From Halobacterium sp. CBA1132 (GTDB lineage Archaea; Halobacteriota; Halobacteria; Halobacteriales; Halobacteriaceae): a DNA stretch of 64,000 nt. Below the pieces are notes generated by a model that searched no databases, was not told the origin of the DNA, and saw only the letters and a list, made by a program, of their open reading frames with translations. The stretch lies in the NCBI RefSeq assembly GCF_001485535.1, contig NZ_BCMZ01000001.1, positions 1,798,001 to 1,862,000 on the forward strand. Reading direction: 5' to 3'. The translations under genes and the position numbers were made by a program. Below, piece by piece: positions 17,378 through 27,838 of the stretch (position 1 is the stretch's first letter; each line of letters opens with the position of its first letter).

Positions 17378-18120
17378 TGGCCGCCGTGGAGCTGCGTGAG
17401 GCGGCTGAGGAACGCCTCGGTGCGCTCGTTCTCGGGGTTCTCGAAGATTTGTTCGGGCGGCCCCTGCTCGACGAGGTTCCCGTCGTCCAGGAACAAGACG
17501 TCAGTCGCGGCCTGTTTCGCGAACCCCATCTCGTGGGTGACCACGAGCATCGTCATGCCCTCGTCGGCGAGGTCGCGCATCACTTCCAGCACTTCCCCGA
17601 TGAGTTCCGGGTCGAGGGCGGACGTCGGCTCGTCGAACAGCATCAGTTTCGGGTCCATCGCGAGCGCGCGAGCGATGCCGACGCGCTGCTTCTGCCCGCC
17701 CGACAGCTCCGCGGGGTAGGAGTTCGCCTGCTCGCGGAGGCCGACCTGTTCGAGTTGCCACGCGGCCTTCTCGACGGCTTTCCGCGGCCCGTAGTCGAGC
17801 ACGCGTTTGAGGCCGAGCGTGACGTTCTCCAGCGCGGTGAGGTGCGCGAACAGGTTGAAGTCCTGGAACACCATCCCGACCTGCCGGCGGAGGTCGTCGG
17901 CGTCCAAGTCGTAGATGGATTCGCCGTCGAGGCTGATGTCGCCGTCGTCGATGTCGGTGAGGCGGTTGACACAGCGGAGCATCGTCGACTTCCCCGAGCC
18001 CGAGGGACCGACGAGCACCTTGACGTCCTGTCGTTCCATCTCGAAGGAGATGCCTTCGAGAACGCGTTCCTCGCCGTAGCTCTGGTGGACGTCGTCGACG
18101 TCGAGTAGTGGGTCAGACAT
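17374..18120 (-). CDS. Polar amino-acid ABC transporter ATP-binding protein
   Basis: 248 residues, full length for the GlnQ/HisP family. Walker [10 protein letters not shown] (38-46), Q-loop VFQDFNLF, signature LSGGQKQR, Walker [13 protein letters not shown] and H-loop VVTHEM are all present. It powers import through the flanking permeases. The start overlaps the TAA of the upstream permease by one base (TAATG). Confidence 0.94.
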   Translation of the reverse strand: MSDPLLDVDDVHQSYGEERVLEGISFEMERQDVKVLVGPSGSGKSTMLRCVNRLTDIDDGDISLDGESIYDLDADDLRRQVGMVFQDFNLFAHLTALENVTLGLKRVLDYGPRKAVEKAAWQLEQVGLREQANSYPAELSGGQKQRVGIARALAMDPKLMLFDEPTSALDPELIGEVLEVMRDLADEGMTMLVVTHEMGFAKQAATDVLFLDDGNLVEQGPPEQIFENPENERTEAFLSRLTQLHGGQ

Positions 18121-18806
18121 TAGTGGTTACCTCCGGGAATGGCGACGTGGCTGTGGAGCCGTTCGATGCCGCGGTTGACGGTGAACGTCAACACGAAGTA
18201 GATGAGCGACGCCGCGAGGAACACTTCCAGCGCGGCGGTCGTCTGGATGGAGAAGAGGTCGTAGCTGCGCTTGAGGAGTTCCGCGACGCCAATCGCGTAC
18301 GCGATACTGGTGTCCTTGAGGACGATGGTGAACTCGTTCTGGAATCCCGGGACCGAGCGCCGCAGCGCCTGCGGCAACACGACGCGGCGGATGGCCTGCA
18401 GTTTCGAGAGGCCGACGGCGCGCGCGGCCTCCATCTGGCCGCCCTCGACGCTCTCGATGGCGCCCCGGAAAATCTGGCTCTGGTAGGCCGCCGACCGCAC
18501 ACCGAGCGCGAGCGTCGCCGCGAGGAACGCCGGCGAGACGCCGAACGCGAAGTACGTCAGCGAGATGATGACGAGGATGGGCGTGCCGCGCACGATGACG
18601 CCCAGCGGCCGCACGACGCCCTTCGAGTACTTGCCGCCGTAGGCTTCGACGACACCCAGCGGCAGGCCGACCGCGAACCCCAGCACCATACTGAAGAACG
18701 TCAGTTTGACGGCGAGCCACGTTCCGTCGAGGAAGAACTGTCGCTGGCGCCAGACGAACTCCCAGTCGCCGGGGCCGGCTTGCAGTACGAGTTGCGTCGG
18801 GTCCAT
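18120..18806 (-). CDS. Polar amino-acid ABC transporter permease
   Basis: 228 residues with five membrane segments; EAA loop [20 protein letters not shown] followed by [14 protein letters not shown]. It is of the usual HisM/GlnP length, so it is the simpler of the two permeases here. It begins 5 bases after the binding-protein stop and ends overlapping the ATPase start. Confidence 0.93.
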   Translation of the reverse strand: MDPTQLVLQAGPGDWEFVWRQRQFFLDGTWLAVKLTFFSMVLGFAVGLPLGVVEAYGGKYSKGVVRPLGVIVRGTPILVIISLTYFAFGVSPAFLAATLALGVRSAAYQSQIFRGAIESVEGGQMEAARAVGLSKLQAIRRVVLPQALRRSVPGFQNEFTIVLKDTSIAYAIGVAELLKRSYDLFSIQTTAALEVFLAASLIYFVLTFTVNRGIERLHSHVAIPGGNH

Positions 18807-18811
18807 CGAAG

Positions 18812-19651
18812 TTATTCGCTAGCGAACCACTTCTGCGTGAGGTCGGCGTACGTGCCGTTGTCCTGAACAGCCTGCAGGCCCTCGTTGAGCGCGGTCTGGA
18901 GGTCGCTGGCGTTCTCGCGGACGCCGAAGCCGTACTGTTCGCCGGTCTGGATGGTGAACGAGATGACGACGTTGCGGTTCGCGACGAACGTCTCCGCGAC
19001 CGGCGTGTCGACGATGACGGCGTCGATGTTGCCGTTGGCGAGGTCCTGCACGGCGAGGACGTAGTTCCCGTAGGTGTTGGCCTGCGAGCTGCTGATGGTG
19101 CCGTTCTCGACGAGCGAGTCCATCTGGTCTTTGCCGGTCGTCCCGGACTGGGCGCCGATGGGGCGGTCGGCGAGGTCGGACTTGCTCTCCGGCCGGAAGC
19201 TCCCACCTTCGCGCACGAGGACCGCCTGATTGGCGTCGTAGTAGGGGTTCGTGAAGTCGATGGTCTGGTCGCGTTCGTCGTTGATGGTCATCGCGGCGGC
19301 CGCGACGTCGATGTTGCCGTTGTCGAGCGCGACGATGAGTTGGTTGAACTCGAGGTCCTCCCAGTTGCCGAGTTCGTAGCTGTCGGTCTGGTCGACGACC
19401 GCGGACAGCAGGTCGACGTCGAAGCCGACGAGGTCACCGGACTCGTTGACGAACTCGAACGGCGGGAAGCCGGAGGCCGTCCCGGGCGTGATGGTCGTGA
19501 CGTCTTCGGTGGTGGTGGTGTCGCCGCCACTGGACGTCGTGCCGCTGGTCGTCGAGCCATCTCCGTCGCCGCCGGTACAGCCGGCAACAGTCAGTGCAAC
19601 GCCGGTACCGCCGACGCTCTTGAGGAACGTCCGTCGATCCAAGTTAGACAT
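18812..19651 (-). CDS. Polar amino-acid ABC transporter substrate-binding lipoprotein
   Basis: 279 residues from MSNLDRRTFLKSVGGTG. Tat signal (DRRTFLKS) followed by a lipobox AGCTGG, then a Ser/Thr/Gly-rich linker, as in haloarchaeal lipoproteins. The mature part is a type 3 solute-binding fold: FPPFEFVNESGDLVGFDVDL, INDERDQTIDFTNPYYDANQ, IGAQSGTTGKDQM, GFGVRENASDLQTALNEGL. The match to SBP_bac_3 points to basic or polar amino acids. An alternative GTG five codons upstream is less likely because the TATA at 19676-19683 would place transcription start at this ATG. Confidence 0.92.
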   Translation of the reverse strand: MSNLDRRTFLKSVGGTGVALTVAGCTGGDGDGSTTSGTTSSGGDTTTTEDVTTITPGTASGFPPFEFVNESGDLVGFDVDLLSAVVDQTDSYELGNWEDLEFNQLIVALDNGNIDVAAAAMTINDERDQTIDFTNPYYDANQAVLVREGGSFRPESKSDLADRPIGAQSGTTGKDQMDSLVENGTISSSQANTYGNYVLAVQDLANGNIDAVIVDTPVAETFVANRNVVISFTIQTGEQYGFGVRENASDLQTALNEGLQAVQDNGTYADLTQKWFASE

Positions 19652-19675
19652 ACCAGACAAATTCACCGGGAGGAA

Positions 19676-19683
19676 CTTAAATA
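19676..19683 (-). promoter_or_regulatory. TATA box of the amino-acid transporter operon
   Basis: Minus strand TATTTAAG, centred about 29 bases before the ATG at 19651. This is the spacing of a leaderless haloarchaeal transcript, and it supports the chosen start of the binding protein. Confidence 0.6.
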
Positions 19684-19708
19684 CAACCGAAGCGTCGCGG
19701 TGTCCGCG

Positions 19709-20536
19709 TTACGCTAACGAGTGCTCGCTCGCGTCGGCAGCGCGCGCGGCGAAGACGAACAGCGCGGCGACGACGGCGGTGAGCGCGTAGTAGGTGAGTT
19801 GCACGGTCGCGGAGAACTGCACGACGCCGGTCCCGATGAGAATCTGGACTGTGACGGCGGCGATAGTGGCGACCATCGCCTGCGCGGCGCGCCGGTCGCC
19901 GCGGCGGCGCGCCCACACGAGCGCGGCGAGCGCAGCTGTGAACACGAGGAGTTCGAGCGCGTGGTGAATCAGTTGCACGCGCGTACCGTACACGGCGAAG
20001 ACGGTGTTCCGGGAGAACACCAGCGCGACCGGGAGCACGGCGAGGCCGGCCAGCGAGGCGGTTCGGACGCGTCCGATACCTTCGCCGACGAGTTCGCGCA
20101 TCCGCAGGGTCGTGTAGAGGAGCGTCCCGAAGATGGCGAGCGCGGCGAGGTGGTGGACGGCCTGCGTGATGGGCATGTACCCCCACGGGACGAGGCCGCT
20201 GAACGTGACGGTGGTGCCGCCGAGAATCACCTGGATGGGCAGGAGGACGACGGCGAGCACGCCACCAATTTTGACGTCGCGGGCGTCGAAGCGTCGCCAC
20301 GAGACGGCGCCGGTGCCGAGGATGAAGAAGCCGACGAACATCGCGAACCCGCGGTGGAACTGTTCGATGAAATCGTGGAGCTGGAGGCCCAGCGGGAGTA
20401 GTTGGCCATTGCAGGTGGGCCACTGCAGCCCACAGGTCGCGCCCGACCCGGAGACGGCGGTGTACTCGCCGACGAGGATGAGCGCGAACGTCAGGGCGGT
20501 CGTCACGGCCGCGAGTTGGTAGGAGCGGCGGTCCAT
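19709..20536 (-). CDS. ctaA: COX15/CtaA-family heme A synthase-like membrane protein
   Basis: 275 residues, eight hydrophobic segments. It has the CGLQWPTC motif after the first helix and conserved His in EQFHRGFA, ITQAVHHLAAL and RVQLIHHALELL, the ligands of two b-type hemes in this family. These enzymes convert heme O to heme A for cytochrome oxidase. No oxidase genes are in the window. It is convergent with nothing and has a repeat-rich upstream spacer. Confidence 0.88.
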   Translation of the reverse strand: MDRRSYQLAAVTTALTFALILVGEYTAVSGSGATCGLQWPTCNGQLLPLGLQLHDFIEQFHRGFAMFVGFFILGTGAVSWRRFDARDVKIGGVLAVVLLPIQVILGGTTVTFSGLVPWGYMPITQAVHHLAALAIFGTLLYTTLRMRELVGEGIGRVRTASLAGLAVLPVALVFSRNTVFAVYGTRVQLIHHALELLVFTAALAALVWARRRGDRRAAQAMVATIAAVTVQILIGTGVVQFSATVQLTYYALTAVVAALFVFAARAADASEHSLA

Positions 20537-20838
20537 AGCTCAGATTTTTGGGTCAGTGTACGTAGGCGTGTCGTATTGAGCGTGGTTCGGAGCGAGCGAC
20601 AGCGAGCGAGAACCACGTTAACGCGAGCGGGGAGCGCAGCGACCCGCGAGTGGCGTGCCCGACCGGAGGGAGGCCACGTTACAGCGAGCGGCGAACATCG
20701 TGAGCCGCGGGCAGCGTGGTGCGAAACGCCGTTCCGGGGGAACGTCGCCCCCTCGAACCCGACGCGTTTCGACGTTCGACGTAACAACATTCGACGCGTT
20801 GGGATAGGTTTTTGCCCGTCGCCGCGGCAGACAACGAC
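20537..20838. repeat. Repeat-bearing spacer upstream of maeB
   Basis: 302 bases between divergent ctaA and maeB. Two tandem modules, each a GC hairpin ending CCACGTTA followed by a GCGAGCGG-type stretch (20580-20640 and 20650-20710), match the minus strand of 14780-14885. An AT-richer stretch ggataggtttttgcc (20801-20815) sits 24-38 bases before the maeB ATG and is the likely promoter, again implying a very short leader. Confidence 0.55.
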
Positions 20839-23085
<2,247 letters not shown>

Positions 23086-23160
23086 AACGGAACCGAAACA
23101 CGCCGTCTGAATTTTTCTTCGAGCGAGAACAGGGCTTTTCGACAGCGCAAAAAGTGGGTT

Positions 23161-23781
23161 TCAGTCGCTCGCGCGGCGGTCGCTGCGCGAGGGCGGTGGG
23201 ACCTGCGAGTCGCCGGTGTCGCGTTCGGGGAGCAGACAGCGAGCGGGTTCGTCGTTGACGTGTCCGTACTGTTCGGGCGCGTTCGCGAGCACGTGCGCGG
23301 GGTTGGCGTTGCTCTCCAGTTGCGCCGCGCGAACCTCCTCGAAACCCATGACGCGTGCGCGGATGCCGCGCCAGTGGTGGTCGGCTGTCGCGGGCGGCGA
23401 GAACTCCGTAATCGGGCGGTAGTCGTGGGCGCGGGCGGCAAGCGCCGCGGTATTGACGTCGCCCGCGAGGTCGTTGTGGTCGACGAGCACGCCGACGCGG
23501 GCGTCCCGGGGAGCACGCGACGCGAGCACGTCCAGACCGAGGTGGAGCGCGCGGTACTCGGCGACGTTGTTGTTCGGGGCTTCGTCGGGCACGGCGAAGC
23601 GCGCGACGCGCTCGCCGTCCCGGGTTTCGACGATGACGCCGAGCCCACTGCCGTCGCGCGAGTACGAGCCGTCAGTCGCGACGTAGAAGTCCCGTCGATG
23701 GGACTGTGGGGGGTGTGCGATGTGCGGCGTCGGCGAGTCGTCGAACAGGTCTCGGAGTTTCGACCGGCCCACGATGGCCAT
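23161..23781 (-). CDS. rnhA: Ribonuclease HI (archaeal type 1 RNase H)
   Basis: 206 residues. The first carboxylate is in VATDGSYSRDGSGLGVIVE, the second in NVAEYRALHLGLDVL, the third in VGVLVDHNDLAGDV, matching the D-E-D core of type 1 RNases H that cut RNA in RNA-DNA hybrids. Type 1 RNase H is unusual in archaea and was first described from Halobacterium, which supports the taxonomic guess. The C-terminal 40 residues are polar and probably disordered. It converges with maeB across a 75-base gap. Confidence 0.85.
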   Translation of the reverse strand: MAIVGRSKLRDLFDDSPTPHIAHPPQSHRRDFYVATDGSYSRDGSGLGVIVETRDGERVARFAVPDEAPNNNVAEYRALHLGLDVLASRAPRDARVGVLVDHNDLAGDVNTAALAARAHDYRPITEFSPPATADHHWRGIRARVMGFEEVRAAQLESNANPAHVLANAPEQYGHVNDEPARCLLPERDTGDSQVPPPSRSDRRASD

Positions 23782-23971
23782 ACGCCACGTTACGAGCGCC
23801 GGAACTTAAGCAATCCGCCGGTTGGCGCGGTGAGCCGACGACCTTTCGTGGACGTGAACCGAGAGTCCGGAACCGCGCCAGCAAGTTCAGACAGCTAACA
23901 CGTTTATTCACCGATGCTTCTGTTCGGAATGATACCAAACGCTAATTCGTGTGAACTTAGTAACACTACGT

Positions 23972-24349
23972 ATGGCAGAAGCTAGCACGTCCTTCGCGGG
24001 CGGTGGTCCGGACGACACGTTCCGCCGGGCGACGGAGGCAATCAAGCAGCGGGGTGGTGACGCCCTCCGTATCGTGTTCCAGTACGAGCGCGACGCCGTT
24101 GACGTCCAGTACGTCGAGGACTGCCGGCTCGACGAAGACCTCCTGCCGCGCATCCAGCAACTCCGCGAGCGCGCGCTCGAACTCGGCGACACCACGGCGG
24201 ACACCGAAGTCGACGCCCACGGCGAAGTCGAGACCGTTCTCGCCGTCCACGAGGACGCCGTCGTCCTCTACCTCCTGGTCACTCCGGACGAAGGACTGGT
24301 CGCCGTCCACGACCGCACCGGCGAACCCTTCGACGGCGACCTGCTCTGA
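23972..24349 (+). CDS. Small conserved haloarchaeal protein
   Basis: 125 residues from MAEASTSFAGGGPDDTFRR; the frame is open 7 codons earlier, but those lie in the promoter region. Alpha/beta, acidic, no membrane segment. The pattern DALRIVFQYERDAVDVQYVED, then VLAVHEDAVVLYLLVTPDEG, is shared by a haloarchaeal family (DUF7522-like, from memory). It is followed 49 bases later by the CBS protein. Function unknown. Confidence 0.72.
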   Translation: MAEASTSFAGGGPDDTFRRATEAIKQRGGDALRIVFQYERDAVDVQYVEDCRLDEDLLPRIQQLRERALELGDTTADTEVDAHGEVETVLAVHEDAVVLYLLVTPDEGLVAVHDRTGEPFDGDLL

Positions 24350-24398
24350 GTCGGCCCGCATCCAAAACGATACGTGTCGCGGCCCCGAGGACTCCCGT

Positions 24399-24890
24399 AT
24401 GCAGGCACGCGACCTGATGACCGAAGACGTCGAAACCGTCCACGAGGACGACGAAGTCAGCGACGTCCTCCAGCAGCTCGCCCGGCGTGACTTCACCGGC
24501 TTCCCCGTCGTCGACGACGACGACCGACTCGTCGGCGTGATCACCCAGCGGGACTTCGTAGAGCTGTTCCAGCCCAAAGACCACACCGTCTGGATTCCCA
24601 TCGGACTGCCGCCGTTCCTCGAGACGCTCGACTACGGCATCGACCTCTCGTGGAACGAACTGGAGACCGAACTGGACCTCGCGAAGAGCGCCGGCAAGCC
24701 CGTCTCGAAGATTATGACGCGGGACGTGCTCACGGTCGGCCCGGACGCCAGCGTCGACGACGTGCTCGGCATCCTCGCCGCCGACGAACGCGACGTCAAC
24801 CGTGTCCCCGTCATCGAGGACGACGTCGTCGTCGGCATCGTCACCCGACAGGACGTGCTTCGCGCGCTCCACGACGAACGCACCCGGTAG
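24399..24890 (+). CDS. Two-CBS-domain protein
   Basis: 163 residues from MQARDLMTEDVETVHEDD, chosen because the first CBS motif starts there. CBS1 (about 1-60: TGFPVVDDDDRLVGVITQRD) and CBS2 (about 100-160: VNRVPVIEDDVVVGIVTRQD) are separated by a 40-residue helical linker. Such pairs bind adenine nucleotides and usually act as energy sensors on a partner. No partner domain is fused here. Confidence 0.88.
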   Translation: MQARDLMTEDVETVHEDDEVSDVLQQLARRDFTGFPVVDDDDRLVGVITQRDFVELFQPKDHTVWIPIGLPPFLETLDYGIDLSWNELETELDLAKSAGKPVSKIMTRDVLTVGPDASVDDVLGILAADERDVNRVPVIEDDVVVGIVTRQDVLRALHDERTR

Positions 24891-24953
24891 CCGGCAGCGG
24901 CAAAACGGGTACGGCTCCGAAAGCGTAAACGTCGCCCCACTCGGAGGGTCGGC

Positions 24954-25871
24954 GTGACCAACTACCGGAACGCCGCGCTGTTTCTCGCGCTCGCAGCGGC
25001 ATGGGGGTCGGCGTTCGTCGCCATCAAAGCGGGCCTCGACGCCGGGTTCGAGCCCGTGCTGTTCGCGGCCGTCCGCTACGACGTCGCGGGCGTGCTGATG
25101 CTCGCGTACGCGGCGTACGCCGCCGACAACTGGCTCCCACAGTCGCGTGCGGACTGGACCGTCGTCGCTATCGCCGCCGTCTTCCTCATCGCCGCCTACC
25201 ACGCGCTCCTCTTCGTGGGCGAACAGCAGACGACCAGCGCCGTCGCCGCCGTCGTCGTCAGCCTCAGCCCCGTCCTCACGACCGGATTCGCGCGGGCGTT
25301 CCTCCCCGCCGAACGGCTCTCCGCGGGCGGCATCGCCGGCCTCCTGCTCGGACTCGTCGGCGTCGTCGTGCTCTCGAACCCCGACCCGTCGAACCTCCTC
25401 GGCGGGAACACCGTCGGCGTCCTCCTCGTGTTCGGGGCGTCGTCGTGCTTCGCGCTCGGGAGCGTGCTCACCCAGCGCGTCGACGACGACCTCGACATCG
25501 AGACGATGGAAGCGTGGGCGATGCTGCTCGGCGCGCTCCTCATGCACGCAGCCAGCCTCGCGCGCGGCGAGACGCAGACGATTCCGCGGAACACGGACGC
25601 GCTGTTCGCCATCGGGTACCTCTCGCTGGTCGCCAGCGCCGCCGGCTTCCTCGTCTACTTCGAGCTACTGGACCGACTCGGCCCCATCGAAATCAACCTC
25701 GTGAGCTACGTCGCGCCGGTCTTCGCCGCGGTCGTCGGCCTGCTCGTGCTCGCGGAGCCGATTACCCCGCACACGGTCGCCGGCTTCGCCGTCATCTTCG
25801 CGGGCTTCTGCCTGCTGAAGCGCCGCGCACTCGCCGAGGAACTGGGGAACGTCCGCGCCGCGTGGGGGTAG
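24954..25871 (+). CDS. EamA/DMT-superfamily transporter
   Basis: 305 residues with a GTG start at 24954. Ten membrane segments in two EamA repeats; AAWGSAFVAIKAGLD opens repeat 1 and GPIEINLVSYVAPVFAAVVG closes repeat 2. Probably a drug/metabolite exporter; substrate unknown. It is related to the partial gene at 63204 (same RVD..SMALGALLLH-like stretch), so the window holds two paralogs. The stop codon abuts that of the convergent aldo/keto reductase with no gap. Confidence 0.88.
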   Translation: MTNYRNAALFLALAAAWGSAFVAIKAGLDAGFEPVLFAAVRYDVAGVLMLAYAAYAADNWLPQSRADWTVVAIAAVFLIAAYHALLFVGEQQTTSAVAAVVVSLSPVLTTGFARAFLPAERLSAGGIAGLLLGLVGVVVLSNPDPSNLLGGNTVGVLLVFGASSCFALGSVLTQRVDDDLDIETMEAWAMLLGALLMHAASLARGETQTIPRNTDALFAIGYLSLVASAAGFLVYFELLDRLGPIEINLVSYVAPVFAAVVGLLVLAEPITPHTVAGFAVIFAGFCLLKRRALAEELGNVRAAWG

Positions 25872-26840
25872 CTACTTCGCGCGAGCGATGCGGTCGAACT
25901 GGTCGGCGCTCAGCGTGAGGTCCGCGGCCGCGAGGTTCTCGCGGAGTTGCTCGGGCGTGCGAGCGCCCGTAATCGGTGCGACGACCTGCTCGTGGTGGAG
26001 CAGCCACGAGAGTGACACCTGCGCGGGCGTCGCGCCGACCTCCCCGGCGACGGCTTCGACCTCTTCGAGCGCGTCGAAGTTCTCCGCGGTGAGATACGAG
26101 TCCACGAACTGCTGGTCAGTCGCGCCCCGCGTCCCCGCCGGCGGTGCTTGGCCGCGCGCGTACTTCCCCGTGAGGAAGCCGCCGGCCAGCGGCGACCACG
26201 GCACGACGCCGAGGTCGTAGTCCCGGCACATGTCGAGGTACGTCGCCTCGATTTCCCGGTTGACCGCGTTGTACCGGGGCTGGACGACAGTGAACGGCTC
26301 GTACCCCTCGCGGCGCGCGATCTCGTTGGCCTTCGCGACCTTCCACGCGTTCGGCTCGAACGTCGACGCGCCGAGGTAGTGGACCTTCCCGTCGCGGACG
26401 AACTCGTCGAGCGTGCGCATGAACTCGCGGGCGGGCGTCCGGTCGTCCCAGCGGTGGATGTAGAGTACGTCGAGGTAGTCGGTATCGAGGCGCTCCAGAA
26501 TCGCGTCGACGTTGTTCCGGAGGTGCTTGCGGTTGAGGCCGCGGCCGTTCGGGCCCTCGCGAGTGGGCCAGTAAATTTTGGAGGCGACGACGTACTCGTC
26601 GCGGTCGCGGCCGGCGAGCCACTCGCCGATGTACTGCTCGGCGCGGCCGCTGCCGTACATGTCTGCGGTGTCGACGAAACGGCCGCCGGCGTCGGCGTAC
26701 GCGTCGAGAAGTTCGTGTGCGCGCTCGCGGCCGACTTCGACCTCGCCGGCGTCGTTCTCGCGGCCGAAGCGCCACGTCCCGAAGGCGACTTCGGAGACGC
26801 GGAGCCCGGTGTCGCCGAGCGAAACAGCGTCGAGACCCAT
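25872..26840 (-). CDS. Aldo/keto reductase
   Basis: 322 residues, full length. Catalytic tetrad residues are visible: D in FVDTADMYGSGRAEQ, Y in the same block, K in VVASKIYW and H in LYIHRWDDRTP. NADPH-site residues lie near the C terminus (ITGARTPEQLRENLAA). It reduces aldehydes or ketones in the cytosol; the substrate is not evident. Convergent with the DMT transporter. Confidence 0.92.
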   Translation of the reverse strand: MGLDAVSLGDTGLRVSEVAFGTWRFGRENDAGEVEVGRERAHELLDAYADAGGRFVDTADMYGSGRAEQYIGEWLAGRDRDEYVVASKIYWPTREGPNGRGLNRKHLRNNVDAILERLDTDYLDVLYIHRWDDRTPAREFMRTLDEFVRDGKVHYLGASTFEPNAWKVAKANEIARREGYEPFTVVQPRYNAVNREIEATYLDMCRDYDLGVVPWSPLAGGFLTGKYARGQAPPAGTRGATDQQFVDSYLTAENFDALEEVEAVAGEVGATPAQVSLSWLLHHEQVVAPITGARTPEQLRENLAAADLTLSADQFDRIARAK

Positions 26841-26888
26841 ACGGGGACCGTGATGGGGGGCGGTGTTAAGCGGCGCGTCTTCGAGTCG

Positions 26889-27134
26889 TCAGTTCGACTT
26901 GTGGCGGTGACCGAGCACGAGCGCGACGACGTGGAGGGCGACCATCGCGACGAGTGCGGTCTGTTGGGCCGTCGTGTCGGGGCCCGCGACGACCAGCGGG
27001 GTGTACAGGAACGGGAGCGTGACCGCCGCCCAGAAGCCCGCGACCTCGAAGGGCTTCAGGAGGGTGGCGGACGCGGGGGTGTTCACGGCGTCCGATGCGA
27101 CCTCGGCGATTGCGGAGCGGGAGGGGGCAGACAT
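26889..27134 (-). CDS. Small membrane protein
   Basis: 81 residues with two membrane helices (about 32-52 and 58-76) and a basic end HRHKSN. Start ATG at 27134. A TATA-like CCTATATGG (27171-27183) lies about 40 bases upstream. Codon use agrees with the neighbours. No family was recognised. Confidence 0.68.
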   Translation of the reverse strand: MSAPSRSAIAEVASDAVNTPASATLLKPFEVAGFWAAVTLPFLYTPLVVAGPDTTAQQTALVAMVALHVVALVLGHRHKSN

Positions 27135-27449
27135 TGGGTCTCACCTCGTCTACTCCACCCTACTGGCGCCGACCCCATATAGGGGGTCGACCGTTGCCCG
27201 GATTTCAGTACGTTTCACCGCGAGTAACCCCGATTTCGGGACGTTTTACGACGGCCTAAGAATCGCCGAAACGTTTTACAATCCGTTCTAAGGGCGTTTC
27301 GGGATTTCGGCGATTCGTCCGGCCACAACCGTTATTGGCGGCGATTCGACGGCTCCCGAGTCCTCCCGAGCACTCCGGAGTCGTCACTCGGGATTCGGAG
27401 GGTTCGTCGGGCGTCCAGAGCCGCTACTCGACGGTCGAAGTTGAAGAAG
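27135..27449. other. Non-coding spacer with 30-base direct repeat
   Basis: No credible gene. Two copies of acgttttac lie exactly 30 bases apart (27241 and 27271), each followed after about 8 bases by a CTAAG core (cggcctaagaatcg; cgttctaagggcg). The regular spacing suggests a bound factor or a repeat remnant. The left end holds the promoter of the small membrane protein. Confidence 0.4.
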
Positions 27450-27586
27450 TGCCCGGGGAGGATTTGTGAACCGAGCCGAGACGGTCGCTCGCGGCTTCGC
27501 CGCTCACGCTGCGTCTCGTCGGGTTCAAAACCGCCGCCGTCACTTCACGTGGCTGTCGCTCGCCGTCGTGAGCGACGTAGTGAAAG
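27450..27586 (-). repeat. tRNA-Met tail repeat unit
   Basis: Immediately downstream (in tRNA sense) of tRNA-Met. Order: hairpin GTCGCTC/GAGCGAC (27555-27576), an inverted T-arm copy GGTTTTGAACC (27521-27532), a stem built on CGAGACG/CGTCTCG, then GGTTCACAAATCC plus the acceptor tail TCCCCGGGCA (27450-27472). The final 23 bases restate the 3' end of tRNA-Met, but with CAC in the T-loop. The architecture is the same as the four units after tRNA-Val. Confidence 0.7.
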
Positions 27587-27745
27587 TGCCCGGGGAGGGT
27601 TTTGAACCCTCGATCTCCGCATGTCCCAGGTTCGAGGCTCGGCGGGCCTCGCGGACATGCTGAGCATCCACGTGGCGAGTGGGATGCCGCACCGAAGCTC
27701 GGAACCCTATGAGTGCGGCGCTATGACCAGCTAAGCCACCCGGGC
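27587..27745 (-). tRNA. tRNA-Met (CAT), elongator type, with intron
   Basis: Acceptor GCCCGGG/CCCGGGC, D-arm GCTTAGCTGGTCATAGC, anticodon stem CCGCA/TGCGG with loop CTCATA..A, T-arm GAGGG-TTCAAAA-CCCTC, discriminator A. An intron of about 85 bases (around 27623-27707) interrupts the loop after position 37, the usual haloarchaeal site; the exons sum to 74 bases. The exact bulge-helix-bulge cut sites were not folded and may shift by a base or two. The acceptor side lies next to the tail repeat at 27450. Confidence 0.9.
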
Positions 27746-27838
27746 TCGATTCCGGCTAGGGCGAGGTCGCTCTTGAACCTTCTTATCTCGGTCGACGCAC
27801 CCGCCGGGTTTAAGCCGAGGCGGTTGCTTCGGGCGAAC

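Noticed and set aside
27623-27707. tRNA-Met intron as a box C/D guide RNA host
   Set aside because: I could not place C, D, C' and D' boxes with proper spacing in the 85-base intron.
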